Origin: an uncultured Ruminococcus sp. | Lineage (GTDB): Bacteria; Bacillota; Clostridia; Oscillospirales; CAG-272 | DNA: 21,699 nucleotides | Direction of reading: 5' to 3' | Assembly (NCBI GenBank): GCA_902766115.1 | Contig: CACXCL010000134.1 | Span: 1 to 21,699 of the forward strand | Part shown: one piece after another, positions 15,417 to 21,699 of the stretch | How positions within the stretch are numbered: the stretch's first letter is position 1 | Layout of the letters: every line of letters begins with the position of its first letter | Position numbers and translations under genes: made by a program | The notes under the pieces: model-generated | Seen by the model: the letters and a program-made list of their open reading frames with translations, nothing else | Databases searched by the model: none | Told to the model about the DNA's origin: nothing

Positions 15417-16133
15417 ATGAAAACTGTTCTTATAACAGGAGCCGGCGGGGGCATCGGCTCCGCCGTGACGGAGAGATTCGCCGCGGCGGGGTACACGGTG
15501 TTCGCCGGATATAACAAAAGCGCCGGAGCGGCGGAGGAACTCTGCCGCAGGACCGGCGCGATGCCCCTGAGGATCGACGTGCGCGACAGCGGCTCCGTCG
15601 CCGACGCTTTCCGCCGGATCGGGGAGACGTCGGGAGGCGTGGACGTGCTCGTGAACAACGCGGGCGTGTCCTCTCAGAAGGTGTTTCAGGACATAACGGA
15701 CGGGGAATGGGACGAGACCTTCGCCGTAAACGTGAGAGGCGCGTTCCTCACCGCCCGCGCCGCCGTTCCGCACATGATCGGCCGCAAGAGCGGACGCATC
15801 ATCAACGTCTCGTCCGTGTGGGGCATGGTGGGCGGAAGCTGTGAGGTCCACTACTCCGCCTCGAAAGCGGCGCTCATCGGCATGACGAAGGCGCTGGCGA
15901 AGGAGCTCGGACCGTCGGGGATCACCGTGAACTGCGTTTGCCCCGGAGTCATCGACACAAAAATGATCTCCGCGCTCACCGGGGACGACCGCGCGGCGCT
16001 GGCGGAGGAGACGCCGCTCGGACGGCTCGGAACTCCCGGCGACGTGGCGGGAGTGATACTTTTCCTCGCGTCGGAGGACGCGAAATTCATAACCGGCGGC
16101 GTTTTGGCCGCGGACGGAGGGTTTTCATTATGA
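15417..16133 (+). CDS. ymfI: SDR-family reductase, YmfI/FabG-like
   Basis: A 238-aa classical short-chain dehydrogenase/reductase using NAD(P)H. It has the Rossmann motif TGAGGGIG (7-14), D54, NNAG (80-83), N105, catalytic S133, Y146 and K150, and PG...T for cofactor binding at 176-181. Many such proteins are labelled FabG (3-oxoacyl-ACP reductase). The segment SSVWGMVGGSCEV-YSASK and the following VIDTKM are, from what I know, closer to YmfI, the EF-P 5-aminopentanone reductase of Firmicutes. That assignment is inference. GGGAGG lies 6 nt before ATG 15417. Only 19 bp separate it from addA, and its TGA overlaps the alr ATG (ATGA), so it belongs to the addBA-alr operon. Confidence 0.88.
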   Translation: MKTVLITGAGGGIGSAVTERFAAAGYTVFAGYNKSAGAAEELCRRTGAMPLRIDVRDSGSVADAFRRIGETSGGVDVLVNNAGVSSQKVFQDITDGEWDETFAVNVRGAFLTARAAVPHMIGRKSGRIINVSSVWGMVGGSCEVHYSASKAALIGMTKALAKELGPSGITVNCVCPGVIDTKMISALTGDDRAALAEETPLGRLGTPGDVAGVILFLASEDAKFITGGVLAADGGFSL

Positions 16134-17320
16134 GAGATTATCTGCCGGACACCGTTTTCGATTCGCTCCGCACCTGGGCGGAGGTGGATCTTTGCGCGCT
16201 GGAGCGCAATTTCGACAAAGTCCGCGCCCGTCAGCCGGAGAACGTGGGGGTCTGCGCCGTCATAAAGGCCGACGCCTACGGCCACGGCTCCGTCGAGGTG
16301 GCGAAGGCGCTTGAGGGCAAGGCCGCCCTGTTCGCCGTAGCCATGACGGACGAGGGAGTCCAGCTCCGGCAAAACGGGATCGATACGCCGATCCTGGTCC
16401 TGGGGCACACCGCCCCCGGGGATTTGCCGGATCTTGCGAAATACAACGTAGCGACGACCGTCTCCACCCTCGAGGAAGCGAAGCTGATAACCGAATTCTG
16501 CCGGCGGACCGGCGACGAGGTCGCCGTCCACGCGGCGGTGGACACGGGAATGACGCGCCTCGGCTTCTCACCGGACGACGAGGGGATCGACGCCTGCGCC
16601 GAGCTTTTCCGGATGAAAGGCGTCCGGGTCGAGGGACTGTTCACCCATTACGCCTCCTCGGACAGCGCGGACAAGACCGCGGCATACCGTCAGGAGGAGC
16701 TGTTCCTCCGCTTTGCAGAGGGACTGCGGAACAGGGGGATCGTTCTCCCGGTGCTCCACGCCTGCAACAGCGCGGCTGCCATCGGAATGGACCGCAGATT
16801 CGACATGGTCCGGGCGGGGATCGTCCTGTACGGTCTTAAGCCCTCGGACGAGGTGGATCTCTCCGTCATCGGCGGGGTCGAGCCCGTCATGGCGCTCCGC
16901 ACCCACGTAACGAGAGTACGGCGCGTCCCCGCGGGGACCCCCGTGAGCTACGGCGGCGCCTTCGTCACGGACCGGGAGACCGCGGTCGCCACGTTGTCCG
17001 CCGGGTACGCCGACGGCGTGCCGAGGCTCATCTCGAACAGGGGGAGGGTGATCATCCGCGGCGTCTCCGTGCCCATCCTGGGCAGAGTGTGCATGGACCA
17101 GTTCATGGCGGACGTAACGGACGTTCCGGGATGCGCCGTGGGCGACAGGGCGACGATCTTCGGCTGCGACGGAGAGGAATCGATCTCCGCCGACGAAGTG
17201 GCGGAACAGGCCGGGACCATCGGCTATGAGATCGTCTGCTCGGTCACCTCCAGGGTGCCCCGGGTCTACATGAGGGACGGCAGACCCGTGAGGGTCTCCA
17301 ATCGTATCGTGAGAGAATAA
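16130..17320 (+). CDS. alr: Alanine racemase
   Basis: A 396-aa PLP-dependent enzyme that interconverts L- and D-alanine, supplying D-Ala for peptidoglycan. The N-terminal barrel has the PLP lysine K46 in VIKADAYGHG, H173 (FTHYA), N213/S214 and R228 (VRAG), with YGLKPS nearby. The C-terminal domain supplies the second catalytic base Y293 in AGYADGVPR and RVCMDQ (319-324), part of the dimer active site. Length agrees with bacterial Alr (about 370-400 aa). The start is ATG 16130, with GGAGG 9-10 nt upstream and overlapping the ymfI stop; the upstream extension would lie inside ymfI and is rejected. It is the last gene of the addBA-ymfI-alr unit, since a new promoter follows at 17346. No clear terminator was found between alr and that promoter. 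Confidence 0.96.
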   Translation: MRDYLPDTVFDSLRTWAEVDLCALERNFDKVRARQPENVGVCAVIKADAYGHGSVEVAKALEGKAALFAVAMTDEGVQLRQNGIDTPILVLGHTAPGDLPDLAKYNVATTVSTLEEAKLITEFCRRTGDEVAVHAAVDTGMTRLGFSPDDEGIDACAELFRMKGVRVEGLFTHYASSDSADKTAAYRQEELFLRFAEGLRNRGIVLPVLHACNSAAAIGMDRRFDMVRAGIVLYGLKPSDEVDLSVIGGVEPVMALRTHVTRVRRVPAGTPVSYGGAFVTDRETAVATLSAGYADGVPRLISNRGRVIIRGVSVPILGRVCMDQFMADVTDVPGCAVGDRATIFGCDGEESISADEVAEQAGTIGYEIVCSVTSRVPRVYMRDGRPVRVSNRIVRE

Positions 17321-17345
17321 TTTCAGACTTTCGACGTTTTTTCTG

Positions 17346-17374
17346 TTGACTTGCGCCGTTATTTATAATAAAAT
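17346..17374 (+). promoter_or_regulatory. Sigma-A promoter of the lipoprotein/deacetylase cluster
   Basis: TTGACT (17346-17351), a 17-nt spacer and TAAAAT (17369-17374) give 5/6 matches to both boxes. It is 67 nt upstream of the 17442 start codon and begins a leader with a small GC hairpin (CCCGG/CCGGG near 17396-17416), an A-rich stretch and AGAAAGGA. This marks the 17442 gene as the start of a new transcription unit. Confidence 0.75.
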
Positions 17375-17441
17375 CTAAATGTAGTAAAGACCGTCCCGGG
17401 CTCCGGGGCAAAAAAGGCGAAAAGAAAGGAACCTTACCGAA

Positions 17442-19088
17442 ATGAAAAAAATAATGATCCGCGTCATGGCGCTGGGCTGCGCCGTTCTGATGCTCGGCTC
17501 AGTCCTGGCGGGGTGCGGGAAGAAAGGCGGAGACAAGAAGGGCGGCAATAACGGCGCGGATGACGTCGTGGTCGTCATGGAATCCGAACATTTCTCCATC
17601 AGCAACCCCATGATGTCCTTCTTCTTCAGGGAGGCGTTCATGAACACGTACCAGAGCTATCTGAGCTACTTCGGATCGGAAATGATGGGATACATCGGGC
17701 TCGATCCCTCCTCGCCGCTGAAGGATCAGTCCTTCACCATGGGAGAAGAAGAGGGGGTCGAGACCTGGTACGACTACTTCCTCAAGATGGCGAAGGAGCA
17801 GGCGGAGACCTGCCTCCGGTACCGCGAGGCGGCGGAAGAAGCGGGTATCGCCCTGGAGGATTCCGACCGGGAGACCGTCGACGGCATAATCGAAAACCTC
17901 CGCAGTTCCGCCGAGGAAGCGGGCGTTACGACCGAGGAGTACTACGAGAATCTTCTCGGCAAGGGCGTGACCGAGGAGGTCCTGAGAGAATGCCTCGAGC
18001 TTGAGTCCTACGCCTCGAAGTACATCAACAGCGTGACAGACGCGGTCGACGTCAGCGAGGACGCCCTGAACACGGTCTACGAGGCGAACCCGCTGAACTA
18101 CGAGACCGTATCTTACATGAGCTATACCTTCAAAGTCTCGGACCTTCTGAAGGAAGACGAGCCCGAGGAATCGGCGGATGAGGAAGGCGCCGACACGGAA
18201 ACCCCTGCCGAAGACACCGCGGAGGATCCCGCCGCGCGGGAAGAGGCGCTGGCGAAGATCAAGGCGTCCGCGGACGAACTTGCCGCCACAGACGGCGAGG
18301 AAGCGTTCCATGAATATATTTATAATTACGAAGTCGACGTGCTCGGTAACGACGAGAGTTCTGCGGAAACGGTCGCCACCTACTCGCTGACCGAAGGCGC
18401 GGGGTATACCGAGGATCTGGAAGCGTCCAAATGGGCGTTCTCCGCCAAGGCGGGCGAGACGAAGATCGAAGCCGACGACGAGGCGGGGACCGTCACCGTC
18501 TACCTGCTGGTCAAGGAGCACGCAAGAGACGAATCCTCCGAGACCCGGTCGATCCGCCACATCCTGTTCGGCAAAGACGACTTTGACGACGCCGCGGCGA
18601 AGTCCAAGGAAGTCTACGACAAGTGGGTGGAGGAAGGCGCGACGCTGGACGGATTCATCGCACTCGTTCCCGAATACTCCACCGACCCCGGCTCAAAAGA
18701 CAACGGCGGCCTGTACGAGGGCGTCCGGAAGGGACAGGTGGTCGATGAATTCAACGACTGGATGTTCGACGAGAACAGAAAGGACGGCGACCACGGTCTG
18801 ATCGAGACCGATTACGGCTGGCACATCATGTATATGGAGTCCGTGGGCGAGCCCGCCTGGATGACGATGATCAAGAACGAGCTCAAAACCAAGGCGTATG
18901 AAGATAATCTGAACGAGCTGAAAGAGAAATATCAGATAACGGTCCACGAGGACCTCATGGATGTGCCCGACGTCGCGGAGCCCGCTCCCGCCGACACCGC
19001 GCCCGACACCGAACCCGCAACCGCGCCCGCCGATACAACTCCCGCCGACGCTCCGGCGACAGGCGAGGCCCCCGGGGACGGAAATTAA
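17442..19088 (+). CDS. PrsA-like foldase lipoprotein (PpiC domain)
   Basis: A 548-aa lipid-anchored peptidyl-prolyl isomerase acting on the outer face of the membrane. The signal peptide ends in lipobox LAGC (C25), followed by a Gly/Lys-rich spacer. A helical chaperone-like part spans about 45-230, then a short acidic insert (about 235-265, much shorter than in the 6627 paralogue). The PpiC domain spans about 371-470 with RHILF (H373), STDPGS, GGLYEG, VDEFNDW and GWHIM (H461). The C-terminus (about 508-548) is a low-complexity Pro/Ala/Thr/Asp tail. Colinear blocks are shared with 6627-8435 from the chaperone region on, e.g. FFREAFMNTYQSYLSYFG against YFRETYMNTYNNYISTFG. ATG 17442 has AGAAAGGA at a rather long 11-nt spacing. 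Downstream, pdaA-like genes follow after 23 bp, so foldase and deacetylases are probably co-expressed. Confidence 0.93.
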   Translation: MKKIMIRVMALGCAVLMLGSVLAGCGKKGGDKKGGNNGADDVVVVMESEHFSISNPMMSFFFREAFMNTYQSYLSYFGSEMMGYIGLDPSSPLKDQSFTMGEEEGVETWYDYFLKMAKEQAETCLRYREAAEEAGIALEDSDRETVDGIIENLRSSAEEAGVTTEEYYENLLGKGVTEEVLRECLELESYASKYINSVTDAVDVSEDALNTVYEANPLNYETVSYMSYTFKVSDLLKEDEPEESADEEGADTETPAEDTAEDPAAREEALAKIKASADELAATDGEEAFHEYIYNYEVDVLGNDESSAETVATYSLTEGAGYTEDLEASKWAFSAKAGETKIEADDEAGTVTVYLLVKEHARDESSETRSIRHILFGKDDFDDAAAKSKEVYDKWVEEGATLDGFIALVPEYSTDPGSKDNGGLYEGVRKGQVVDEFNDWMFDENRKDGDHGLIETDYGWHIMYMESVGEPAWMTMIKNELKTKAYEDNLNELKEKYQITVHEDLMDVPDVAEPAPADTAPDTEPATAPADTTPADAPATGEAPGDGN

Positions 19089-19111
19089 CGGATCAAAACA
19101 AGGAGCGTTTT

Positions 19112-20125
19112 ATGAAAAAGAGCGTTTTGAAGACAATATCCGCGATCCTTCTTCTCGCGTTTGCCGCGTCGTGCTTTGCGGGATGCGCCCTGCGGGACAA
19201 GGATCAGGGCCCGGCGGTGGTGCCCATCGACCTTGACGCCACGGACAACAATCCCGGCGACACGCCGCCGGCAAGCGGAGACGCGACGAACGATACTTCA
19301 CCCTCCACCGGCGCCGACACGACCGAGGTCGGACCCGCGCCTGCGACGGGCAAGGTGTCGCGCCCGGCGGATCTCGCGACCATCAACACGGTGTCGAGAG
19401 CGTATTTCCCGGACTCCGACATGTCCACGGGTACCTGGTATCCCGGCAAAACCAAATACGATCCCGCCACCGGCGAGGTCTCCGTGACCTTCGACCGTGC
19501 CCAGGAAACGCTGGATCTGCTTGACAAATACGGCGCCATATATCTCAAAAACAGCGATCAGAAGGTCTGCTACCTGACCTTCGACTGCGGCTACGAGAAC
19601 GGAGTCACGGGTCAGATACTGGACGTTCTGAAAGAAAAGGACGTGAAGGCGGTGTTTTTCGTCACCGGCACGTACATCACATCGGCGCCTGCCCTTTTGA
19701 AGCGCATGCTCGACGAGGGTCATATCGTGGGGACCCACACGGTAAACCACCTGAACATGGCGGATCTTTCCGATGAGCAGTTCATCGAAGAAATACTGGG
19801 TAACGAGAAGCTCCTGAAGGAGCAGATCCCCGACGCTCCGGACATGGTCTATTACCGTCCGCCCATGGGAGGCGCCTCCGAGTGGGCGCTGGCCATGGCG
19901 CAGGGCATGGGGCTGACAACCGTATTCTGGTCGTTCGCGTACTATGACTATGACGTGGACAACCAGTGGGATGTCCAGGAGGCTCTCCAGAACGCCGAGG
20001 ACGGGCTGAGACCCGGATGTGTATATCTGCTTCACGCGGTCTCCACCACCAACGCGGCGATGCTGGGCGATCTGATCGACTTCATCAGGGGTCAGGGCTA
20101 CGAGATCCGCAGGATCGACCGGTAA
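19112..20125 (+). CDS. PdaA-like polysaccharide deacetylase lipoprotein, copy 1
   Basis: A 337-aa NodB-fold deacetylase on the outer membrane face, most like PdaA, which deacetylates MurNAc to allow muramic-delta-lactam formation in the spore cortex. Lipobox FAGC (C25) is followed by a Thr/Asp/Pro linker (about 35-85), a small conserved domain with TGTWYPGKT (about 105-113), then NodB. Motifs: 1 TFDCGYENG (D158; the second metal Asp is C159), 2 H209-x3-H213 (GTHTVNH), 3 R249-P-P, the motif-4 region FWSFAYYDYDVDNQ and 5 LLHAVS (H308). The spacing and the TFDxGYENG form point to PdaA rather than chitin deacetylases; substrate is inferred. AAGGAG lies 6 nt before the ATG, and the gene is 23 bp after the foldase and 13 bp before its duplicate. 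Confidence 0.92.
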   Translation: MKKSVLKTISAILLLAFAASCFAGCALRDKDQGPAVVPIDLDATDNNPGDTPPASGDATNDTSPSTGADTTEVGPAPATGKVSRPADLATINTVSRAYFPDSDMSTGTWYPGKTKYDPATGEVSVTFDRAQETLDLLDKYGAIYLKNSDQKVCYLTFDCGYENGVTGQILDVLKEKDVKAVFFVTGTYITSAPALLKRMLDEGHIVGTHTVNHLNMADLSDEQFIEEILGNEKLLKEQIPDAPDMVYYRPPMGGASEWALAMAQGMGLTTVFWSFAYYDYDVDNQWDVQEALQNAEDGLRPGCVYLLHAVSTTNAAMLGDLIDFIRGQGYEIRRIDR

Positions 20126-20138
20126 AGGGAACCCGAAA

Positions 20139-21170
20139 ATGAAAAAGTTATTTTCGATCCTCATTCTTATCGCGCTGACGCTCTCCCTTGCGTCCTGCTC
20201 CCTCAGGGAGAAAAAATCCGTGCCGTCCGGCGCGGGAGTTCCCCTGGGCGGGGACGCCGTGACGACGGACAGCGGAACAGTTCGTGAGGATGACGGCGAC
20301 GACCCCTCCGCCGGACCGGCTCCTGCCGGGCCGACCGGGTGGGCGACCGTGTCGGGCTCCGAGGCAGGCGGGGACCTCACGTACACCCGTCCCGACGGGA
20401 CGAAGATCACCGATTTTTCGTTTCTGAACGACAAGAGCAGGGATTTCCTTCCGGACGCGGGTGATCTTGAAAACGGATCCTGGTACTGCGGAAAGACGGA
20501 TCGCGATCCCGACACCGGCGAGGTGACCGTAGTGTTCGAAAGATCGGCGGAGACGCTGGCTCTGCTCGAAAAATACGGCGTGATATACCGCGGCGACGAG
20601 AGCCGGCAGGTGTGCTATTTCACCTTCGATTGCGGCTTCGAGAACGGCTATACCGGGAAGATCCTGGACGTGCTTGCCGAAAAGGACGTCAAAGGGACGT
20701 TCTTCCTGAACGGCGCGTACATCACCTCGGCGCCGGAGCTGGTGAAGCGGATGATCGACGAGGGACACGTTGTGGGCAACCACGGCAACAATCACGAGAA
20801 CATGTCCCGGGTCGACGCGGAGACGTTTCTGAAAGAAGTGGAGTCCAACAACGATCTGCTGAGGGACAACGTCCCGGGCGCGGGATACATGAGCTGCTAC
20901 CGTCCGCCTTACGGCACGGTGACGGAGTGGGACATGGCGCTGGCCCAGGAGATGGGGCTCAAGACGGCGCTGTATTCGTGGACCTACTACGACTACGACG
21001 TGGACAACCAGGCTGATCCCGCCGACGCGCTCTCTCAGGCGGAGCGCGGACTGCACAACGGATGCGTATATATGTTCCACACCGTGGGATCGACCAACGC
21101 CGCCATCATCGGCGACCTGATCGACTTCATCCGCGGCGAGGGATATACGATAGAGGTCATTGGTAAATAG
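20139..21170 (+). CDS. PdaA-like polysaccharide deacetylase lipoprotein, copy 2
   Basis: A 343-aa lipoprotein (lipobox LASC, C20) that is a tandem paralogue of the preceding gene, with the same domain order and the pre-domain NGSWYCGKT. NodB motifs: TFDCGFENG (D164, C165), H215-x3-H219 (GNHGNNH), R255-P-P-Y-G, the motif-4 region YSWTYYDYDVDNQ and MFHTVG (H314). The Cys replacing the second Asp is kept in both copies. Copy 2 has lost the Phe-Trp typical of PdaA motif 4 (FWS becomes YSW) and has a Gly after the first motif-2 His, so its substrate range may differ. The ribosome-binding site is weak (AAAGGG, 9 nt). A terminator-like hairpin follows 9 bp after the stop. Same transcription unit as copy 1. 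Confidence 0.92.
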   Translation: MKKLFSILILIALTLSLASCSLREKKSVPSGAGVPLGGDAVTTDSGTVREDDGDDPSAGPAPAGPTGWATVSGSEAGGDLTYTRPDGTKITDFSFLNDKSRDFLPDAGDLENGSWYCGKTDRDPDTGEVTVVFERSAETLALLEKYGVIYRGDESRQVCYFTFDCGFENGYTGKILDVLAEKDVKGTFFLNGAYITSAPELVKRMIDEGHVVGNHGNNHENMSRVDAETFLKEVESNNDLLRDNVPGAGYMSCYRPPYGTVTEWDMALAQEMGLKTALYSWTYYDYDVDNQADPADALSQAERGLHNGCVYMFHTVGSTNAAIIGDLIDFIRGEGYTIEVIGK

Positions 21171-21179
21171 AAAAATTTT

Positions 21180-21200
21180 CCGCGGACGATCCGCGGTTTT
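21180..21200 (+). terminator. Hairpin after the second deacetylase
   Basis: CCGCGGA (21180-21186) and TCCGCGG (21190-21196) pair around a 3-nt loop and are followed by TTTT. The run of As before it makes it potentially bidirectional. It lies in the 49-bp gap before the 72-aa gene and could stop most transcription, leaving read-through to the small gene. Confidence 0.65.
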
Positions 21201-21219
21201 GGAACAAGGAGGAATCATC

Positions 21220-21438
21220 ATGGATTTCAAGGCAGAAATCGAAAAAGCCGTGGCGGCGATCACAGGCGACAAGGCGAAAGTCAAGGCGTTCAAAAAGGAT
21301 CCGGTATCCGTGGTAAAAGGCATCGTCGGCAACGACGCGGCTAAGGAACTGATCGACAAGATCATCGCGGCGGTCAAGGCGAAACTCGGCTCCGGCGGGT
21401 TTTTGAACAAGATCACGGGATTGTTTAAGAAGAAATAA
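21220..21438 (+). CDS. Small cationic helical protein of unknown function
   Basis: A 72-aa protein with a very good start: AAGGAGG (21206-21212) 7 nt before ATG 21220. It is Lys/Ala/Ile-rich, with no signal peptide and no cysteine. The N-terminal half is a charged helix (DFKAEIEKAVAAITGDKAKV); then comes FKKDPVSVVKGIVG (24-37), which recalls the 'F-x-x-DP-x-x-V/L' core of NHLP/Nif11-type leader peptides and of small clostridial proteins; then another amphipathic helix (KELIDKIIAAVKAKLG). A Gly-Gly (59-60) is followed by a 12-residue cationic tail, FLNKITGLFKKK. No modification enzyme, protease or transporter is adjacent in the window. It may be a plain cytosolic small protein; a peptide precursor is only a possibility. 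Confidence 0.75.
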   Translation: MDFKAEIEKAVAAITGDKAKVKAFKKDPVSVVKGIVGNDAAKELIDKIIAAVKAKLGSGGFLNKITGLFKKK

Positions 21439-21444
21439 TATTAT

Positions 21445-21478
21445 GCGGGGGAGCTTCTTTGGGGAGAAGCTCCCCCGC
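21445..21478. repeat. Large palindrome at right end, relative of 271-302
   Basis: GCGGGGGAGCTTCT (21445-21458) and its exact complement (21465-21478) form a 14-bp stem with a 6-nt loop just beyond the 72-aa gene. No T run follows, so it is not a classic terminator. Core and arms resemble the palindrome at 271-302 (G5, CTTCT, C5), supporting a dispersed repeat family. Confidence 0.75.
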
Positions 21479-21699
21479 GCCACGCGTCGCGGTGAATTTA
21501 GGAAGATGACTGAGGGAGTAGGAGGTAATACGTTCCAATTATTGTGAAATGTAACTTAAAATTTGCCATATCCCCCGTTTTTTGCACTTTTTCTCGTCAC
21601 AGAAGAGAAAACCTGCATAAGGGTCGGTGGATGATGAAATAAACAGTTTTGATAATACGAAAATAGCAGGTAGAATATCATCATCTCTCTACGACTTAC
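21479..21699. other. AT-rich gene-free right edge
   Basis: No protein-coding gene is supported. Composition changes sharply: 21541-21600 is about 35% GC by direct count, while the genes to the left are clearly GC-rich. It holds two interleaved complementary pairs (ACCTGC 21611-21616 with GCAGGT 21666-21671, and GATGATGA 21630-21637 with TCATCATC 21678-21685) and a promoter-like sequence at 21649-21676. It may be a promoter/leader region for a gene outside the window. Confidence 0.55.
21649..21676 (+). promoter_or_regulatory. Sigma-A-like promoter pointing out of the window
   Basis: TTGATA (21649-21654), a 16-nt spacer and TAGAAT (21671-21676) match 5/6 at each box. It lies in AT-rich DNA, where chance matches are more likely. 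If real, its transcript would start near 21683, at the window edge. Confidence 0.4.

Noticed and set aside
15938..16129. N-terminal extension of alr over ymfI
   Set aside because: Residues are Arg/Gly-rich and unlike alanine racemase. ATG 16130 has GGAGG upstream and overlaps the ymfI stop.
17346..17369. TTGACT with the better TATAAT at 17364-17369 as promoter
   Set aside because: The spacer would be only 12 nt. TAAAAT at 17369-17374 gives 17 nt, so that pairing was chosen.
21556..21684. 42-aa minus-strand open frame starting ATGATG near the right edge
   Set aside because: The start has only a weak GAGAG upstream and the frame lies in AT-rich DNA with overlapping inverted repeats; no conserved pattern is visible.
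21479..21699. Riboswitch (c-di-GMP or similar) or tmRNA in the right-hand AT-rich region
   Set aside because: The region was checked by eye for the GEMM core and tmRNA ends; none of the conserved motifs is present.

Overview
The window looks like chromosome from a GC-rich, endospore-forming Firmicute of the class Clostridia, probably an uncultured gut-type lineage. The support is a full Spo0A with the nearly invariant DNA-binding domain, AddA/AddB (the Firmicutes form of RecBCD) and two PdaA-like polysaccharide deacetylases. Several lipoproteins, AGGAGG-type ribosome-binding sites and frequent ATGA stop/start overlaps fit the same picture. Genus cannot be read from the sequence. No rRNA, tRNA, CRISPR array, transposase or phage gene was found.

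Layout. 1-308 has no gene, only hairpins. 309-1085 (-) is spo0A. 1320-1820 (-) is a YfcE-like phosphodiesterase. 1907-2903 (+) is a tightly coupled trio of small proteins of unknown function; the third runs 89 bp into the 3' end of an opposing unknown 362-aa gene (2815-3903, -). 3988-5247 (-) encodes a single-pass membrane protein with a possible TIM-barrel, glycosidase-like outer domain. 5310-6317 (-) encodes a parvulin-like lipoprotein whose expected catalytic histidines are missing. The 309-bp gap 6318-6626 is a divergent promoter region. To its right lie a membrane-anchored PrsA-like foldase (6627-8435), then addB-addA-ymfI/fabG-alr (8574-17320) joined by overlaps or very short gaps. A second cluster follows (17442-21438): a paralogous PrsA-like lipoprotein, two tandem PdaA-like lipoproteins and a 72-aa cationic protein. 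The last 260 bp hold a large palindrome and an AT-rich stretch with a promoter-like sequence pointing out of the window.

How the genes fit together. Two themes dominate. One is the cell surface: three foldase-like proteins, two peptidoglycan-type deacetylases, alanine racemase and an anchored glycosidase-like protein all act in or on the envelope, and the deacetylases with spo0A hint at spore cortex or wall remodelling. The other is DNA break processing by AddAB, encoded with an SDR that resembles the EF-P reductase YmfI. No classical defence or mobile system is visible. The least explained parts are the 1907-2903 trio, the 362-aa gene, the 72-aa protein and the paralogy between the two foldases flanking addBA-ymfI-alr. 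All family calls are from motif reading by eye; no database search was run.
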